In this document: positions 45,778 to 58,862 of the stretch, in pieces
Layout of the letters: the number at the start of each line of letters is the position of its first letter
Numbering within the stretch: position 1 is the first letter of the stretch
Assembly (NCBI GenBank): GCA_023630585.1
Contig: CM042554.1
Span: 669,422-733,421 of the forward strand
DNA: 64,000 nt
Reading direction: 5' to 3'
Origin: Cranoglanis bouderius
Taxonomy: Eukaryota > Chordata > Actinopteri > Siluriformes > Cranoglanididae
Position numbers and translations under genes: made by a program
Notes under the pieces: generated by a model
Seen by the model: only the letters and a program-made list of their open reading frames with translations
The model's database searches: none
What the model was told of the DNA's origin: nothing

Positions 45778-46692
45778 GTGGATGTAAGCACAGAATATGA
45801 AGTTGTGGTGGTGGAGGTCTGGTTTGGGAATCAGAGCATTAGAATAATTAATTTTTACAATCCATGTATGAGATTAAGCAGTGATTTATTAGGAAACATT
45901 GGGTATGAGGAAAGAAATAGGGTGGTGTGGTGTGGAGATTTTAATGCACATAGCACATTATGGGGCAGCGTAAACACAGATAGTCATGGACATGTAGAGG
46001 ATGTTTGGATTCAAGAAAGTTGGTGTGTATTAATGATGGCAGTTATACAAGAATGGACACAGCAAAAGGGAGATATTCAGCAATTGATCTGACAATAATG
46101 TCACAAAGTTTAGCAAAGGAAAGTGTATGGAAGGTTTTGGATCACACTTCTTTAGGAAGTGATCATTTCCCCATAATAAGTAAAATTGGAGTTAACATCA
46201 GTAAGTATGGAGAAAATACCAAGATGGAAATTTAAATCTGCAGATTGGGATAAATTCAAAGAGATATGAGGGAAGATTAAATGATTAAGTGAGTCAGCAG
46301 AAGATGTAGAAGAACTAAATAGCAAAATTAGTAGAAGTTTATGTGAAGTTGCAGAAGAAGTGATGGGAAAAGGGACTAGAGGAAACAAAGCAGTACCATG
46401 GTGGGCAGAAGAATGTAGGATGGCAATTAAAGTAAGAAACAGATCATTAAGGAAAGTAAGGAAGACTTTTTCATTTGATGATTTTATCATGTATAAGAGA
46501 GCTCATGCAAAAGTTAGGAAATGGTTAGAATCGCTAAAAGAAGGCCATACATCTCTCCATACAGGTAGAACCTTTCGCACTCCACCAGAAAAGAGGCAAA
46601 GCCCAGGCAGGATTGTCAGTGCGGCAGGAAAGCCAGACATTTCCTGGATCAGTGCTCCTCAGAGACGTGGGAATATTGATCTGGATTCCTGA
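45778..46692 (+). pseudogene. LINE endonuclease and linker remnant, right-arm copy
   Basis: Frame 45778-46092 reads the GDFNAHSTLWGSVNTDSHGH region, then a 1-base indel near 46005 sends DRKLVCIND to the next frame (46005-46235), which ends with SDHFPIISKIG. Frame 46360-46692 carries AVPWWAEECRM. The indel at 46005 differs in detail from the left copy. Confidence 0.82.
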
Positions 46693-46798
46693 TGTGCCGC
46701 AAGCCTCCCCGATCGAGCAGGAATGTACCCTTGTATACTCACTGATACGTGGTACATTCCTGCTCGATCGGGAGGCTTATGCGTATTAGGAATCCAGG
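46681..46798. repeat. Hairpin inside the I/Nimb LINE, right-arm copy
   Basis: It runs from ctggattcctgatgtgccgc to the inverted gcgtattaggaatccag, with the ccgatcgagcaggaatgtac core on both sides of a loop of about 20 bases. Stem G/C runs are one or two bases shorter than in the left arm. Confidence 0.88.
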
Positions 46799-46899
46799 TA
46801 GTTTTATATATAGTTCAGCATCGTGTCATGGATGTGTCATGGTCACAGACATTAAGAATATGTTGTGATGCATTTAGAACATAACCAATAGTATCACTA

Positions 46900-47475
46900 C
46901 AAGTGGAAATGGGGAAATCAAGGAACAGAAATATTCTTTGTATGGGTACCACCACATGAAGGGGTGGAAGGGGATGAGGAAGCAGATGATATAGCCAAGA
47001 CTTTAAAAATTCAGAAATTGACATAAGTATACCATTAAGTAAATTTTAAATAAAAGGGTTAATAAAAAGAGCAGTAAAAGGAATGTGGCAGGAAATGTGG
47101 GATAAGGAAAGAAAAGGAACACAATTGTACAGTATACAAAGGGAAGTAGGTCATAAGAGATCGAGGTGTGGTAATAGAAGGGAGGATTCGGTTATTTCAC
47201 GTCTCCGAATAGGGCACACAGCACTAAACCAATCATTACATATCATAGGAAAACATGATACAGGTTTGTGTAGTGCATGTGGACTCCCAGAGACAGTGGG
47301 GCATGTGTTATTACAGTGCACACATTGTAATAATGAAAGGGACATGCTTGTAAATCAAATCAATGTATTAGGTATGAATGGTTTGTCACTTCAGAATTTG
47401 CTAGGAAAGTCACCAGAAGTTTATAAGGTTTTACTAAAATATTTAAAAGCAACAAATCTATTTAACAGAATTTAA
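46900..47475 (+). pseudogene. LINE RNase H remnant and C-terminal Cys domain, right-arm copy
   Basis: The VPPHEGVEGDEEADDIAK block lies near 46950-47000. Frame 47083-47475 holds the 130-residue C-terminal part with SACGLPETVGHVLLQC, essentially the same as the left copy. Confidence 0.85.
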
Positions 47476-47725
47476 TACAGATGTGATTTTTTTTCTCCTT
47501 CCTTTTTATTTTCTTCAACATTGACGCTCCACACTCCGTCTCAGTAGGTGGCGGAAATGCACAGTAAGTTTGCTTGCCAACCACCACAAAACCTAAAGAA
47601 GAAGAAGAAGAAGCCGAAGAAGAAGAATAAGAAGAGGAACCCATTCGCAGCGGTGTCCAAATACGCATGCTTCAAGCCTATTTTGACTGCGGCATAACCA
47701 CACTCGGGAGGAAGACGTTGTTAAC

Positions 47726-47793
47726 ATGGTCAAAAACAGTCGAACTAAAGCTTCAAAATTATCTCTTCAGCAAACAGAAGAACGGAATCCAAG
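47726..47793 (+). CDS. Candidate first coding exon, right-arm copy
   Basis: Mirror of 11185-11252: ATG at 47726 after gttaac, 68 nt, donor gtagga at 47794. Both arms keep the frame and donor, while neighbouring repeats accumulate indels. That is suggestive but not proof of coding function. Confidence 0.3.
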
Positions 47794-48455
47794 GTAGGAA
47801 TTATTACAATACGTGGACGAATATTCGGTTGTATTGATAGATGAATGTCGGCTTTTAGGTGTTCTGAGTGCTAGTAAAGTTAGCACGTGTTGCTTCTTTT
47901 CAGAACAAGAGACAAGTTAGTTCTTGTTATCACTTACGCAGGGTTGCCAACTCTCACGCATTTGGCGTGAGACACACGGTTTTAGGCTCTTTCGGTGTTA
48001 GGCTCTTTGTCACGATCCATAAATGTGTATAATGTGAATTTAAAAACCGGAAATGCTGCTGGTTTTGCTTATAACTTTATTTATATTCATTTTAGCAACA
48101 CAAAATATCTCTTAAACTGACCATTATACATGTACCTTAACATTTGAGAAAGATATTGGTGCATTATATACTCAATGTGAATGTAGACCATAAAATATGG
48201 CAAATTTGTACAAAATAAGCTTCAGCTTCACACATTGGCACCCAGCAAAATTAAACATACACATTGTAAATTTACTAAAACTGTGATGTATTATACATCA
48301 AAATTTTCAGTAGGCACTGTGTAATCACAGAAACATAAAGAAGCAGCACACTTTGGCCCAAGTTGGCAGAAATGACTCAAAATGCGACCACACTCCCTTA
48401 ATTATGAATAATGCCAAAATGAACAATTCTACAACAGATTCATTGCAGCTGAAAA

Positions 48456-50602
48456 TCAGCTTAAAATAATGCACAGCACATCTTTACTCATCAGTATCAT
48501 CCCTATCACTATCATCAGAGCCATCATCCCATGTAGCTCTTTCCTCTGTTTCCTGGGAAACATTTGCACAATTTTGGCACCAACAAAAGCAGTACAAGAC
48601 AGTCTTGCAGACATACAGGAACATCTTCCAGTCTCACATTTGCCTTGCTTGCAACTGCAGTGGATTACCTGCAACATAATTTCAGGGGCAGGATTTCTAG
48701 TCATCCAGGTCACTGTTAACCAGTGGAGGTGCCATCCACTGCCAACGGGTAAAGGGGCACACATTATACCTTTCAGAGAATGTCTCATTATGGCTGCTTG
48801 GTAGTTTGGCCTTTAGCAGTGTTGGTGCAGGGCATCACTTGTTGGGGGCATGGATCGCTCTGGCAAAGCAGACGATACCATGCAGAATGCTTTGCATCTT
48901 GCATCGCTCACATTTTCGGCAGATGACTGGCCATACAGGTGGCACACATATTTGCAAAGTATGTCAAAGGTAGACTGGTCCAGCTTCAAAGTGTTACCAA
49001 GATTTGTAAATGCATTCAGGTATTCTCTTTCTCGCAAGCAACAGAAAATGCCTTTCTTTTGCCTTTGCCATAAAAGGCACTTGTAGAGTCACAACCTGAG
49101 AATGTATAGATCCCAATAAGTGCCAAACACACAGTGGTGCCAAGAGCTGATGACACCTTAGCCAAATCAATGATCCTTGTTTTGTTGCCAACCACCATGA
49201 AAAAATACAACCTACATGGTAAATCTGGCTGCAGACTTAAAGCAATTACTACCACATCAGTATCAGGGCTCTTGATGACTACAGTTTGATGTTCATGTGC
49301 AGCATGTTGTGCATGTAAAAACAACCTGGTGTCACATTCCTCATGATCACATGTCTGATCTTCAACAGCACTGAGAGTCTGTAAACCCTGCATTACGGTC
49401 ATGCAGTGACACAGGTCTCCATGTGCTATGTACAAGCTTAAGTCCTTGCCCACAGTGGTAAGATCAGCATCTTGCCACACAACAAAGAGGAATTCTGCCA
49501 GTGCCTCTTTGTTTGTTCCATCTGATAGAAACTTTTTCCATTGTGTTGGTGTCTTCTGATCCCGTCCATAAATTTTCACCAGTTGTGTACAACCACCAGC
49601 TCTATGTGACCGTTAAAGATTTTTAATACTCATTTCCGGATAGTAGACTTTGTCAAGAACCTGGTGTACTGTCTGTAACAGGACTTGTGGTATCGTACCT
49701 CCAGAGACACACAGTCTTTGTCTTGAATATGCACAAGAATGCTAGTGTCTTCTTTCATCTCAACAGCTTTCAGCCATTGGCCTGTAAATAAATATATAAA
49801 TATAACGAAACAAATTTCTAAATAAAAACCATTATGTAAAAACTGTGTTAACAGTTAAGCAATATTGAGTGTTCTGGCTGTAGCTGTATGCAAAATGCAA
49901 ATCTGTAAACATTAAATAAATTATGTAATTGTAATTTAAATTTAGCCATGGTGTCCAGCATATGGCATAAAACTTCAAAGTTCAAATGTGTGTTTGTGTG
50001 TTTGTTTACCCACCTGCTGACAATGTTTCTGCCTGTGAAAGATGGTCCTTCTGGCGCTTGCCTGCCACAGTAATGTACTTGTCCGCTTTCTTACAAATGA
50101 TGCACAAGGCAGGAAGCACAGGACCTGCACAAGCTACTGGCAGGCCCGGCCCTGGACCTAAGTTTCTTTGTCGGACATTCAGTTATTGAGGTACTACTAC
50201 CGATGACACAGACTGGTCTTTGTGAGCATCTTGAACTTCAGGACGCTGTGTGACACGCTTTCTCTGCCGTGATCCAAGCGCTTCTTGTCAATGAAACGCC
50301 TGTAGCAAGTGGAGTGAAACCCAGCGCTGGGAACATTTTCAAACTCGATTTCCAGACAATGTTTGTATGTTTCTGCTATTCTCTGATTCTCACCCTGCAA
50401 ACCAAGCCACCATTTGACGCTATTTCTGAATGTATCCCATTGTGTGCGTGTAAAATCCTTTGTTTCTTCTTTTCTTTATGGACGTGAGATGCATATAGCA
50501 TTGTTTATAATCCTTTTTATGGAGTTTTGAAGGAGGTCTGGCCGCACTTTCCTCTTCTTTGCTACTCAATATTGACAACAAGGGCGCAGACATCTTGGTC
50601 TC
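48456..50602 (-). pseudogene. PIN-like, Cys-rich family member, right-arm copy
   Basis: Mirror of 8381-10492 on the minus strand. Exon 1 (from about 50600) is fragmented by private indels: the KLHKKDYKQCYMHLTSIKK part is in 50677-50420 and the FENVPSAGFHSTCYRRFIDK part in 50400-50197. The intron lies near 49783-50015. The core frame 49579-49016 has CDHEECDTRLFLHAQHA, SPDTDVVVIAL and FSGCDSTSAFYGKGK. The Cys-rich end is at 48788-48480. The missing middle segment and the frameshift after DALHQHC are shared with the left copy. Confidence 0.7.
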
Positions 50603-51077
50603 ATGTTTACATGTCGCTCCAAAAAGCGGTCGCTTTATTGGTCGTGGCTTCCCACACGTGACACGACGCCTAATCACTCATCATCAAAATATGATTACGT
50701 GAGTAAGGAACTATTGCCGACTTTAAACACTTATAAAAATAAACTGCAGGATTATACATGGAGAATTTTTTTTTCTCACTCAAAACCAATAGATCTTTTT
50801 ATTGGAATGAAAAGAATTTAGTGCCCCATATATGGGAACGGATTAAACGAAAAACGGCTTCACCTTACGGCCTATGGTATTCCATGTGATAAAACATCAA
50901 AAGTACCACACAAAACTGGTGTGGTAACTGTGTAGTATTGTGTTGTTTTTTGGGACGCTTTACCACAGGATTCTGTTGTACAGTGTGTAATATTCCTGTG
51001 ATATTCTTGGTAATATTCTATGGTATTCCTGCACTAAAAATGTTGTTTGTCCATGATAAACCATATTACTTACTGTA

Positions 51078-52432
51078 CAGTGGGTATAGAAAAGAATCAC
51101 CCCTCCAAAAATTTATTGTAAACTCAATAAGGTGTACCTTATCACCACCTTAATGGCACACAAAGCCAATTGACTTTCAACTGTTATCAGCTGTGGTCAT
51201 TTTTATTAGCTCAGCATGAAAAAAGCTTTCCTGGAGCATTTTTCAGTCCTTGGTAGAGCAACTGAAGCAAACAATCAACTATGGGTGGGACTGTCAAAAG
51301 ATCTCTGGGATAAAGTTGTGGACAGGAGATGGATACAAAAATTTCAAAGGCTTTATCAATGCCTAGAAGCACAGTGAAGTCTATTATTAAGAAGTGGAAG
51401 GTATTTGGTACAACACAGACCCTCCCTAGATCAGGACGCCGCCCAAACGGGACGAGAGAGGAAGGAGGAAACTGGACAGAGAGGCTACGAAGAGGCCTCC
51501 AGCAACTCTGAAGCAGGTGCAGGAATTTGTGACAGAGTGGTCAGTGTGTGCATGTGACAGCAATATCCCACATTCTCCACCAATGTGGCTTGTATGGGAG
51601 GGTTGCAAGAAAAAGCCACCCACGACTGAGCTTTGCCAAAACGCACCTTGAAGATTCTGAGGCCACATGAAGAAAGGTGTTATGGTCAGATTGAATTATT
51701 TGGCCTCAACACCAAACGATATGTCTGGTGGAAATCCAATACAGCTCACCATCCAAATAACACCATTCCTACAGTAATGCATGGAGGTGGTAATATCCTG
51801 TTATGGGGGTGTTTTTCTGCAGCAGGGACTGGAGCACTTGTCAGGATAGAAGGAAAATGGATGGGGCAAAATACCGTCAAATTCTTGAGGAAAATCTGCT
51901 GCCCTCTGCCAGAAAGTTGTCAATGGGAAGAAGGTTTTCCTTCCAACATGACAATGACCCAAAGCACACAGCAAAACTGACCACACAGTGGTTGAAGGAG
52001 AAAAAGGTGAATGTCCTTGCATGGCCTAGTCAGAGCCCAGACTTAAACCCCATTGAAAATCTGTGGAATGACTTGAAGACTGCAGTCCACAAATGGTCAC
52101 CATCAAATTTAACTGAAGTTGAGCAGTTCTGCAAAGAAGAGTGGGCAAATATTGCAAAGTCTAGATGTGCAAAGTTAGTAGAGACATATCCCAACAGACT
52201 AAACGCTGTAATTAAAAAAATTAAGGCAAGGGGGTGATCCTTTTCCAACTCAGTGGTTCTGTTTTTTTATTTTTGTTTAAGTGTTGGTGTTATATCTTTC
52301 ACTTGGATGTTATAAGTTGCACTGAGTAAATACAGCTGGATAAGACAAAAACTGTGTCCTGTCTTCATTTCAGGCTGAAAAGCAACAAAATGTGATTATT
52401 TTTAAGGGGGTGATTCTTTTCTATACCCACTG
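51078..52432 (+). mobile_element. Tc1-B, right-arm copy
   Basis: 1355 bp, ends cagtgggtatagaaaagaat and complement, TA at 51076-51077 and 52433-52434. Mirror of 6533-7894. Confidence 0.92.
51240..52237 (+). pseudogene. Tc1-B transposase, right-arm copy
   Basis: The helix-turn-helix part (SKALSMPRSTVKSIIKKWKV) is at 51329-51450, with private indels just after in the hinge. The catalytic half runs in two frames: 51633-51865 ([14 protein letters not shown] and [15 protein letters not shown]) and 51850-52237 ([12 protein letters not shown] and NPIENLW), stopping after IKARG. The first catalytic Asp motif is missing, as in the left arm. Confidence 0.87.
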
Positions 52433-52831
52433 TACATACTTGTCATAATCTGAAAATATATGTAGTACACATGCAAGACAAGGCTTTAGTGGTCACATCC
52501 CAGCTAACACAGTTACATTGTGAAGACATGACCGGATCATATTCGTTGCAATGATGTACCAAATAACATTCCAGCAATGTAACTTTGAGATTCCAGTATT
52601 CGGCATGGCGACGGTATAGTCGATTATATCTACATAACATAAATGTAATATTCCAACTCGCTCATCTGCACAAAATGAAGCAAATACAGAAGTGAACTTG
52701 CTATGAATGTGATATTAAGAATGTGTACCTCAAATTTTGAAAACAGTCTTTCCTAACAACGCACTGAAACATGAAGAATAAATATTAAAGCAATGGATTT
52801 CAATCTGATCGAGAATTATATAACAAACATA

Positions 52832-54424
52832 CAGTATCTCACAAAAGTGAGTAAACCCTCACATTTTTGTAAATATTTTATTATATCTTTTCATGGGACA
52901 ACACTGACGAAATGACACTTTGCTACAATGTAAAGTAGTGAGTGTACAGCTTGTATAACAGTGTAAATTTGCTGTCCCTCAAAATAACTCAACACACAGC
53001 CATTAATGTCTAAACCGCTGGCAACAGAAGTGAGTACACCCCTAAGTGAAAATGTCCAAATTGGGCCCAAAGTGTCAATATTTTGTGTGGCCACCATTAT
53101 TTTCCAGCACTGCCTTAACCCTGTTGGGCATGGAGTTCACCAGAACTTCACAGGTTGCCACTGGAGTCCTCTTCCACTCCTCCATGACAACATCACAGAG
53201 CTGGTGGCTGTTAGAGACCTTGCGCCCTCCACCTTCCATTTGAGGATGCCCCACAGATGCTCAGTAGGGTTTAGGTCTGGAGACATGCTTGGCCAGTCCA
53301 TCACCTTTACCCTCAGCTTCTTTAGCAAGACAGTGGTCGCCTTGGAGGTGTGTTTGGGGTCGTTATGTTGGAATACTGCCCCACGGCCCAGTTTCCGAAG
53401 GGAGGATCATGCTCTGCTTCAGTATGTCACAGTACATGTCACAGTACACTCCCCAGTGCCGCAGCACTCATGCAGCCCCAGACCATGACACTCCCACCAC
53501 CATGCTTGACTGTAGGCAAGACACACTTGTCTTTGTACTCCTCACCTGGTTGCCACCACACACGCTGACACCATCTGAACCAAATAAGTTTATCTTGGTC
53601 TCAACAGACCACAGGACATGGCTCCAGTAATCCATGTCCTTAGTCTGCTTGTCTTCAGCAAACTGTTTGCGGGCTCTCTTGTGCATCATCTTTAGAAGAG
53701 GCTTCCTTCTGGGACGACAGCCATGCAGACCAATTTGATACAGTGTGTGGCGATGTTCTGAGCACTGACAGGCTGACCCCCACCCCTTCAGCCTCTGCAG
53801 CAATGCTGGCAGCACTCTTCTGCAAAGCCAACCTCTGGATATAATGCTGAGCACTTGCACTCAACTTCTTCGGTCGACCATGGCGAGGCCTGTTCTGAGT
53901 GGAACCTGTCCTGTTAAACTGCTGTATGGTCTTGGCCACCGTGCTGCAGCTCAGTTTCAGGGTGTTGGCAATCTTCTTATAGCCTAGGCCATCTTTATGT
54001 AGAGCAACAATTCTTTTTTCAGATCCTCAGAGAGTTCTTTGCCATGAGGTGCCATGTTAAACTTCCAGTGACCAGTATGAGAGAGTGTGAGAGCGATAAC
54101 ACCAAACTTAACACACCTGCTCCCCATTCACACCTGAGATCTTGTAACACTAATGAGTCACATGACACCGGGAGGGAAAATGGCTTATTGGGCCCAGTTT
54201 GGACATTTTCACTTAGTGTACTCACTTTTGTTGCCAGCGGTTTAGACATTAATGGCTGCGTGTTGAGTTATTTTGAGGGGACAGCAAATTTACACTGTTA
54301 TACAAGCTGTACACTCACTACTTTTCATTGTAGCAAAGTGTCATTTCTTCAGTGTTGTCCCATGAAAAGTTATAATAAAATATTTACAAAATGTGAGGGG
54401 TGTACTCACTTTTGTGAGATACTG
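52832..54424 (-). mobile_element. Tc1-A, right-arm copy
   Basis: 1593 bp, ends cagtatctcacaaaagtgag and complement, TA at 52830-52831 and 54425-54426. Mirror of 4524-6131; one inner repeat has lost about four bases near 54215. Confidence 0.92.
53075..54055 (-). pseudogene. Tc1-A transposase, right-arm copy
   Basis: The same gene as 4898-5886: start at 54055, first catalytic Asp lost (WSVE), 12-bp duplication near 53425-53450. Additional private indels split the N-terminal half (frames 53939-53655 and 53860-53468) and the C-terminal half (53328-53137). Confidence 0.88.
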
Positions 54425-54426
54425 TA

Positions 54427-57348
54427 TGTTCACATTTATAAGAAACACAGTCCCCATGTTAACAGGTTAGAGCATTCACACTGCACACAGATACAGTACG
54501 GCAATCTGCTACAGGAGCGGTGCAAAATATACTAATACAGCAAGGGGGCAGCAGTTGTTTCAGAGTCTATTTTTGCTGTCCTGCACACAGAGAATTAAAT
54601 AAGGGGTAATCCACGGCTAGGTGTGCATTAAAATAAAAATCCATAAAATCCTGCCACAAGAAACATATACTTACAAAAATATAACGTATACTACTATAAT
54701 ACTATTCAATAAATATATTAATTAATTAGTTAATAATAAATGTAAACTTCATAAATATCTTAGAGTGGAGTAGAGTGTCTGTGAAAGAACTGCAGTGGAC
54801 ACAAACAACAACAAATCAACATGTGAACGACTTACAATGGATATGAATTAGTAAAATATTACTATATGTATTTTTTGAAGTTATTGTTCAAGTTTTTCCT
54901 CCAACTAAATTGTTATAATATAAAACCACACTTACACCTTACAAAACTGAAAATTCTGTAGATATAATATCATGTTTGTTATATAATTGTTGATCAGATT
55001 GGAAATCCATTTAGTAAATCATCCTAACTTGATTGACTGTTTCATTTCTTGCAACGGAAGTTATGCTCGACACTTACTTCCATATTGCAACGTATTTACA
55101 AAACTGCGGGCAGGACTTGCTTTTATCCATCAGCTGTTGATTGAATAATAGAAAGTGGCTGGATTACAAACACACGCTGTATGACAGGGTGCTGGAGTAG
55201 AGGGATTGAACCAGCTCTCGCCAGCATTCACGCCATCGTGAGAAGAATCATTAAGTAAGGAGTGGGTAGGGGGTTAATGTTCTTAAAGATTTAAAGATTA
55301 TGAGGACATACCTTATTTATTATTTTTTAAAAATATTTATGTGCACGGCTAAATCATTTATTATAAACACTGCAACATTCCATAAAAAATAAGACTTGTT
55401 GATTTTGGTGACTATAATCGTGTTGCTCGCTTAAAAACAGGTGAATTACGCCAGATATAGGCTACATCTTTAACATATTCAAGTCCGACACATATGCACA
55501 TGCTTATGAGCGATGGATCAAGCGCGAGCAGCAGTCATAATGTAAAATGACCACTGACTAGTGTTGAAGTTTAGAAAATGTGATGATAGTTTAGTTTATT
55601 GTGTTATGGCCAATTTAAAACTAAAAGGGAAGTAAAATCTATCTCAGATTTGACCTCAGGCCATCTCACAAGTCTCTCGCTTGTGTGCAAATTAACAAAA
55701 CAGGGTATTTAATTACGAAATTAAGCTTGAAACACATAGAAAATACAACACATTCCACACCTAGAGTGACATTAAACGTTACATGGGCAAAGTATATGAC
55801 TAAAGATAGATTTATAGCGCTTTACCTTTTCCTCAGTGTTCGCCCATCAGTTTGAAATCGGCAGTTACTGGCAAAATTAGGCGCATGCGCAGTACTCCAA
55901 AATCTGATTCTGCGCGCTAACAGTTTAAAATTCAAAGAGAAGTCTCGTGCCTTCATTAAAAATCTCTTACAAATAATATTATGTATAATCACCATTTACT
56001 AAGCAAAATGTTTGGTAGTTGTTGTAAATTGCCCTTTTGCTGGCAGATATTTGCCATTGATGTATGACAAATAATATCAAAAGATAATAAAATTCAGATT
56101 ACTTAAGTAAAATGTTTGATACATTTAGTAAATTTCCCATATTATATCCAAATGGCATATATCTCAATAAAGATGACAAAGTTATCTGGATACCAGGGTA
56201 CCACTCCACAACATTATTAATGGAACTAGTTAGTGATGTTTTTGAGGACGTGGCCATGAGGTTTCTGGACCGTTAGCCAAGATTATTAAAAATGGAACTT
56301 TACCAAGACATGGTCACAAGTTGTCATAAAGTAATATCATGCTGATACCAGGGTACCACGCCTCCACAATGCTCTCAAAGAGACTAGTATGGTATATTTT
56401 AAAAGCCAATGGTGTCTATACTAAAGTAATCAATCCAATCCAAGCAAGATCCAATCATGTGTGAACCATATATAAAGTATCAGAGAGGCCTAAAATCAAA
56501 GTAGGTCAAGTTGGTGTGACTCTAACTTGTGAAATCACTGAATACACCTTCTTCAGTTACAAATGTATTCTTTCTGCCAGGCTTGCTCTGTTATTTTCCA
56601 GAGAAAACTCATCTACCCTATCTGTATAGGGACACTGAGTTTGTACTCTGTATGTTGAAGTCTGTATCTTTTTACCAATCTGATTGCAGTGATTTCTTAA
56701 GATGCATTGTTGAAAATTATGACATAAATCAGTAAAATAAAACTTAAAAAAATTTTTTTTAAATAAGCTGGTTTAACTCAAGGCCACCATTATAGTTAAG
56801 ATATGTAGAAATAAACATAATTGTGGAGAGAAGTCAGAAATGTGATTAAAAGAAAAAAGGGGAAAGCCCGCCTAACTGAGATCATTGTTTTAGTATTGTA
56901 TAACAACATGAGCATTGATTGTAATTGTCAGATGATCTGCAGACATCTTAGCTTTGTAGTGTTCCAGTAAAGTCTTAAACACCTGGACTCTGGAAAGATT
57001 TTTATTTTAGTTAAGGTGAATCCTCACGACACTAGTTAGTGACGCTTTTTGAGGACGGGCCATGACGCTTCTGGACCGTTAGCCAAGATTATCAAAAAAG
57101 GAACATTTACCAACACGTGGTTACAATGTTATCATAAAGTAGTGTCACGCTGACTAAAAGACGACTAACTGGCGACATCATCAGAACGCACTATGTTTGA
57201 TGGGGGTCATGTTAGAATGTGACATACCATATACATTTGCGGTATTACATTTTAACATTTATTCACAGCACATAAAATCACATCTTTATACCCTACAAAC
57301 TAGTGTGTACCAAGGCATGGTGTGTATAGTATAATCTTTGTGTATAAT
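54427..57348. other. Mirror non-genic interval
   Basis: Counterpart of 1564-4521, with the two diverged dispersed repeats near 56220-56335 and 57015-57143 and the NRF-1-like palindrome near 55882. No gene is seen. Confidence 0.55.
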
Positions 57349-57363
57349 AATTGACTGTAGTAT
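57349..57363 (-). repeat. RTE LINE target-site duplication (3' side)
   Basis: aattgactgtagtat, identical to 60295-60309 on the other side of the element. Confidence 0.85.
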
Positions 57364-57386
57364 CTTCTTTTACTTTCGGCTGTGCC

Positions 57387-58763
57387 CTTCAGGGGTTGCC
57401 ACAGCTAATCATCTGCCTCCATCTAGCCCTATCCCCTGCATCCTCTTCTCTCAGACCGACTACCTTCATGTCCTCCTTCACTACATCCATAAACCTCCTC
57501 TTTGGTCTTACTCTCGGCCTCCTGCCTGGCAGCTCTAACCTCAGCATCCTTTACCGATATATTCACTCTCCCTCCTCTGAACATGTCCAAACCATCTCAA
57601 CCTGGCCTCTCTAACTTTGTCTCCAAAACATCTCACATGTGCTGTCCCCTGATGTACTCATTCCTGATCCTATCCATCCTCGCCACTCCCAAAGAGAACC
57701 TCAACATCTTCAGCTCTGCTACCTCTAACTCTTCCTCCTGTCTTTCCTCAGTGCAACTGTCTCCAAACCATACAACATCGCTGGTCTCACTACTGTCCTG
57801 TACACCTTTCCTTTCATTCTTGCTGGTACTCTTTATCACACAACAGACCTGACAATTTTCTCCACCTATTCCAACCTGCCTGCACACGCTTCTTCACCTC
57901 TTTTCCACACTCCCCATTGCTCTGGACTGTTGGACCCTAAGAACTTAAAAATCCTGCACCTTCTTTATCTCTTCTCCCTGTAACCTCACTGTTCCACTTG
58001 GATCCCTCTCATTCACACACATGTACTGTCTTGCTGCGACTAACCTTCATTCCTCTTCTCTCCAGAGCAAACCTCCACCTCTCTAGAGTTTCCTCCACCT
58101 GCTCCCTGCTCTCACTACAGATCACAATGTCATCCGCAAACATCATAGTCCATGGAGATTCCTGTCTGACCTCATCTGTCAGCCTGTCCATCACCACCGC
58201 TGAACAAGAAGGGGCTCAGAGCCGATCCTTGATGCAGTCCCACCTTCACCGTGAACTCCTCTGTCACACCTACTGCACACCTTACCATTGTCCTACTGCT
58301 CTCATACATATCCTGCACCACTCTAACATACTTCTCTGCCACTCCAGCCCTCCTCATACAATACCATAGCTCCTCTCTTGGCACCCTGTCATACGCTTTC
58401 TAAATCTACAAAGACACAATGCAGCTCTTTCTGACCCTCTCTGTACTTCTCCATCAACATTCTCAAAGCAAATATTGCATCTGTTGTGCTCTTTCTTGGC
58501 ATGAAACCATACTGCTGCTCACAAATGCTCACTTCTCTCCTTAGCCTTGCTTCCACTACTCTTTCCCACAACTTCATTGTATGGCTCATCAGCTTAATAT
58601 CTCTGTAGTTTCCACAACTCTGCACATCTCCCTTGTTCTTAAAAATCGGCACCAAAACACTTCTCCTCCATTCCTCAGGCATCCTCTCACTCTCTAAGAC
58701 CTCGTTGAACAACCTAGTTAAAAACTCTACTGCCATCTCTCCTAGACACTTCCATACCTCCAC
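57387..58763 (-). pseudogene. RTE LINE reverse transcriptase, right-arm copy
   Basis: Mirror of 146-1523. Frame 58763-58389 ends at a stop just after CVFVDLE, where the left arm is open. 58384-58172 carries KVGLHQGSALSPFLF. 58197-58009 has the MFADDIVIC catalytic box and the shared frameshift. The thumb region (57887-57633) is shifted, and the C-terminal part lies in further frames. Confidence 0.85.
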
Positions 58764-58862
58764 TGGTATGTCATCAGGACCTTTCCTCTCTGCATCCTCT
58801 TCAAAGCTCTCCTAACTTCACCCTTGCTAATCCTTTCTACTTCCTGCTCAACAATATTTCAA

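Larger units (their letters stand above)
45775..47637 (+). mobile_element. I/Nimb-type LINE, right-arm copy
   Basis: Mirror of 11341-13225. Plus-strand order is endonuclease, linker, hairpin, RNase H remnant, Cys tail, 3' UTR with gaagaagaagaagaagcc. It lacks RT like its partner. Confidence 0.82.
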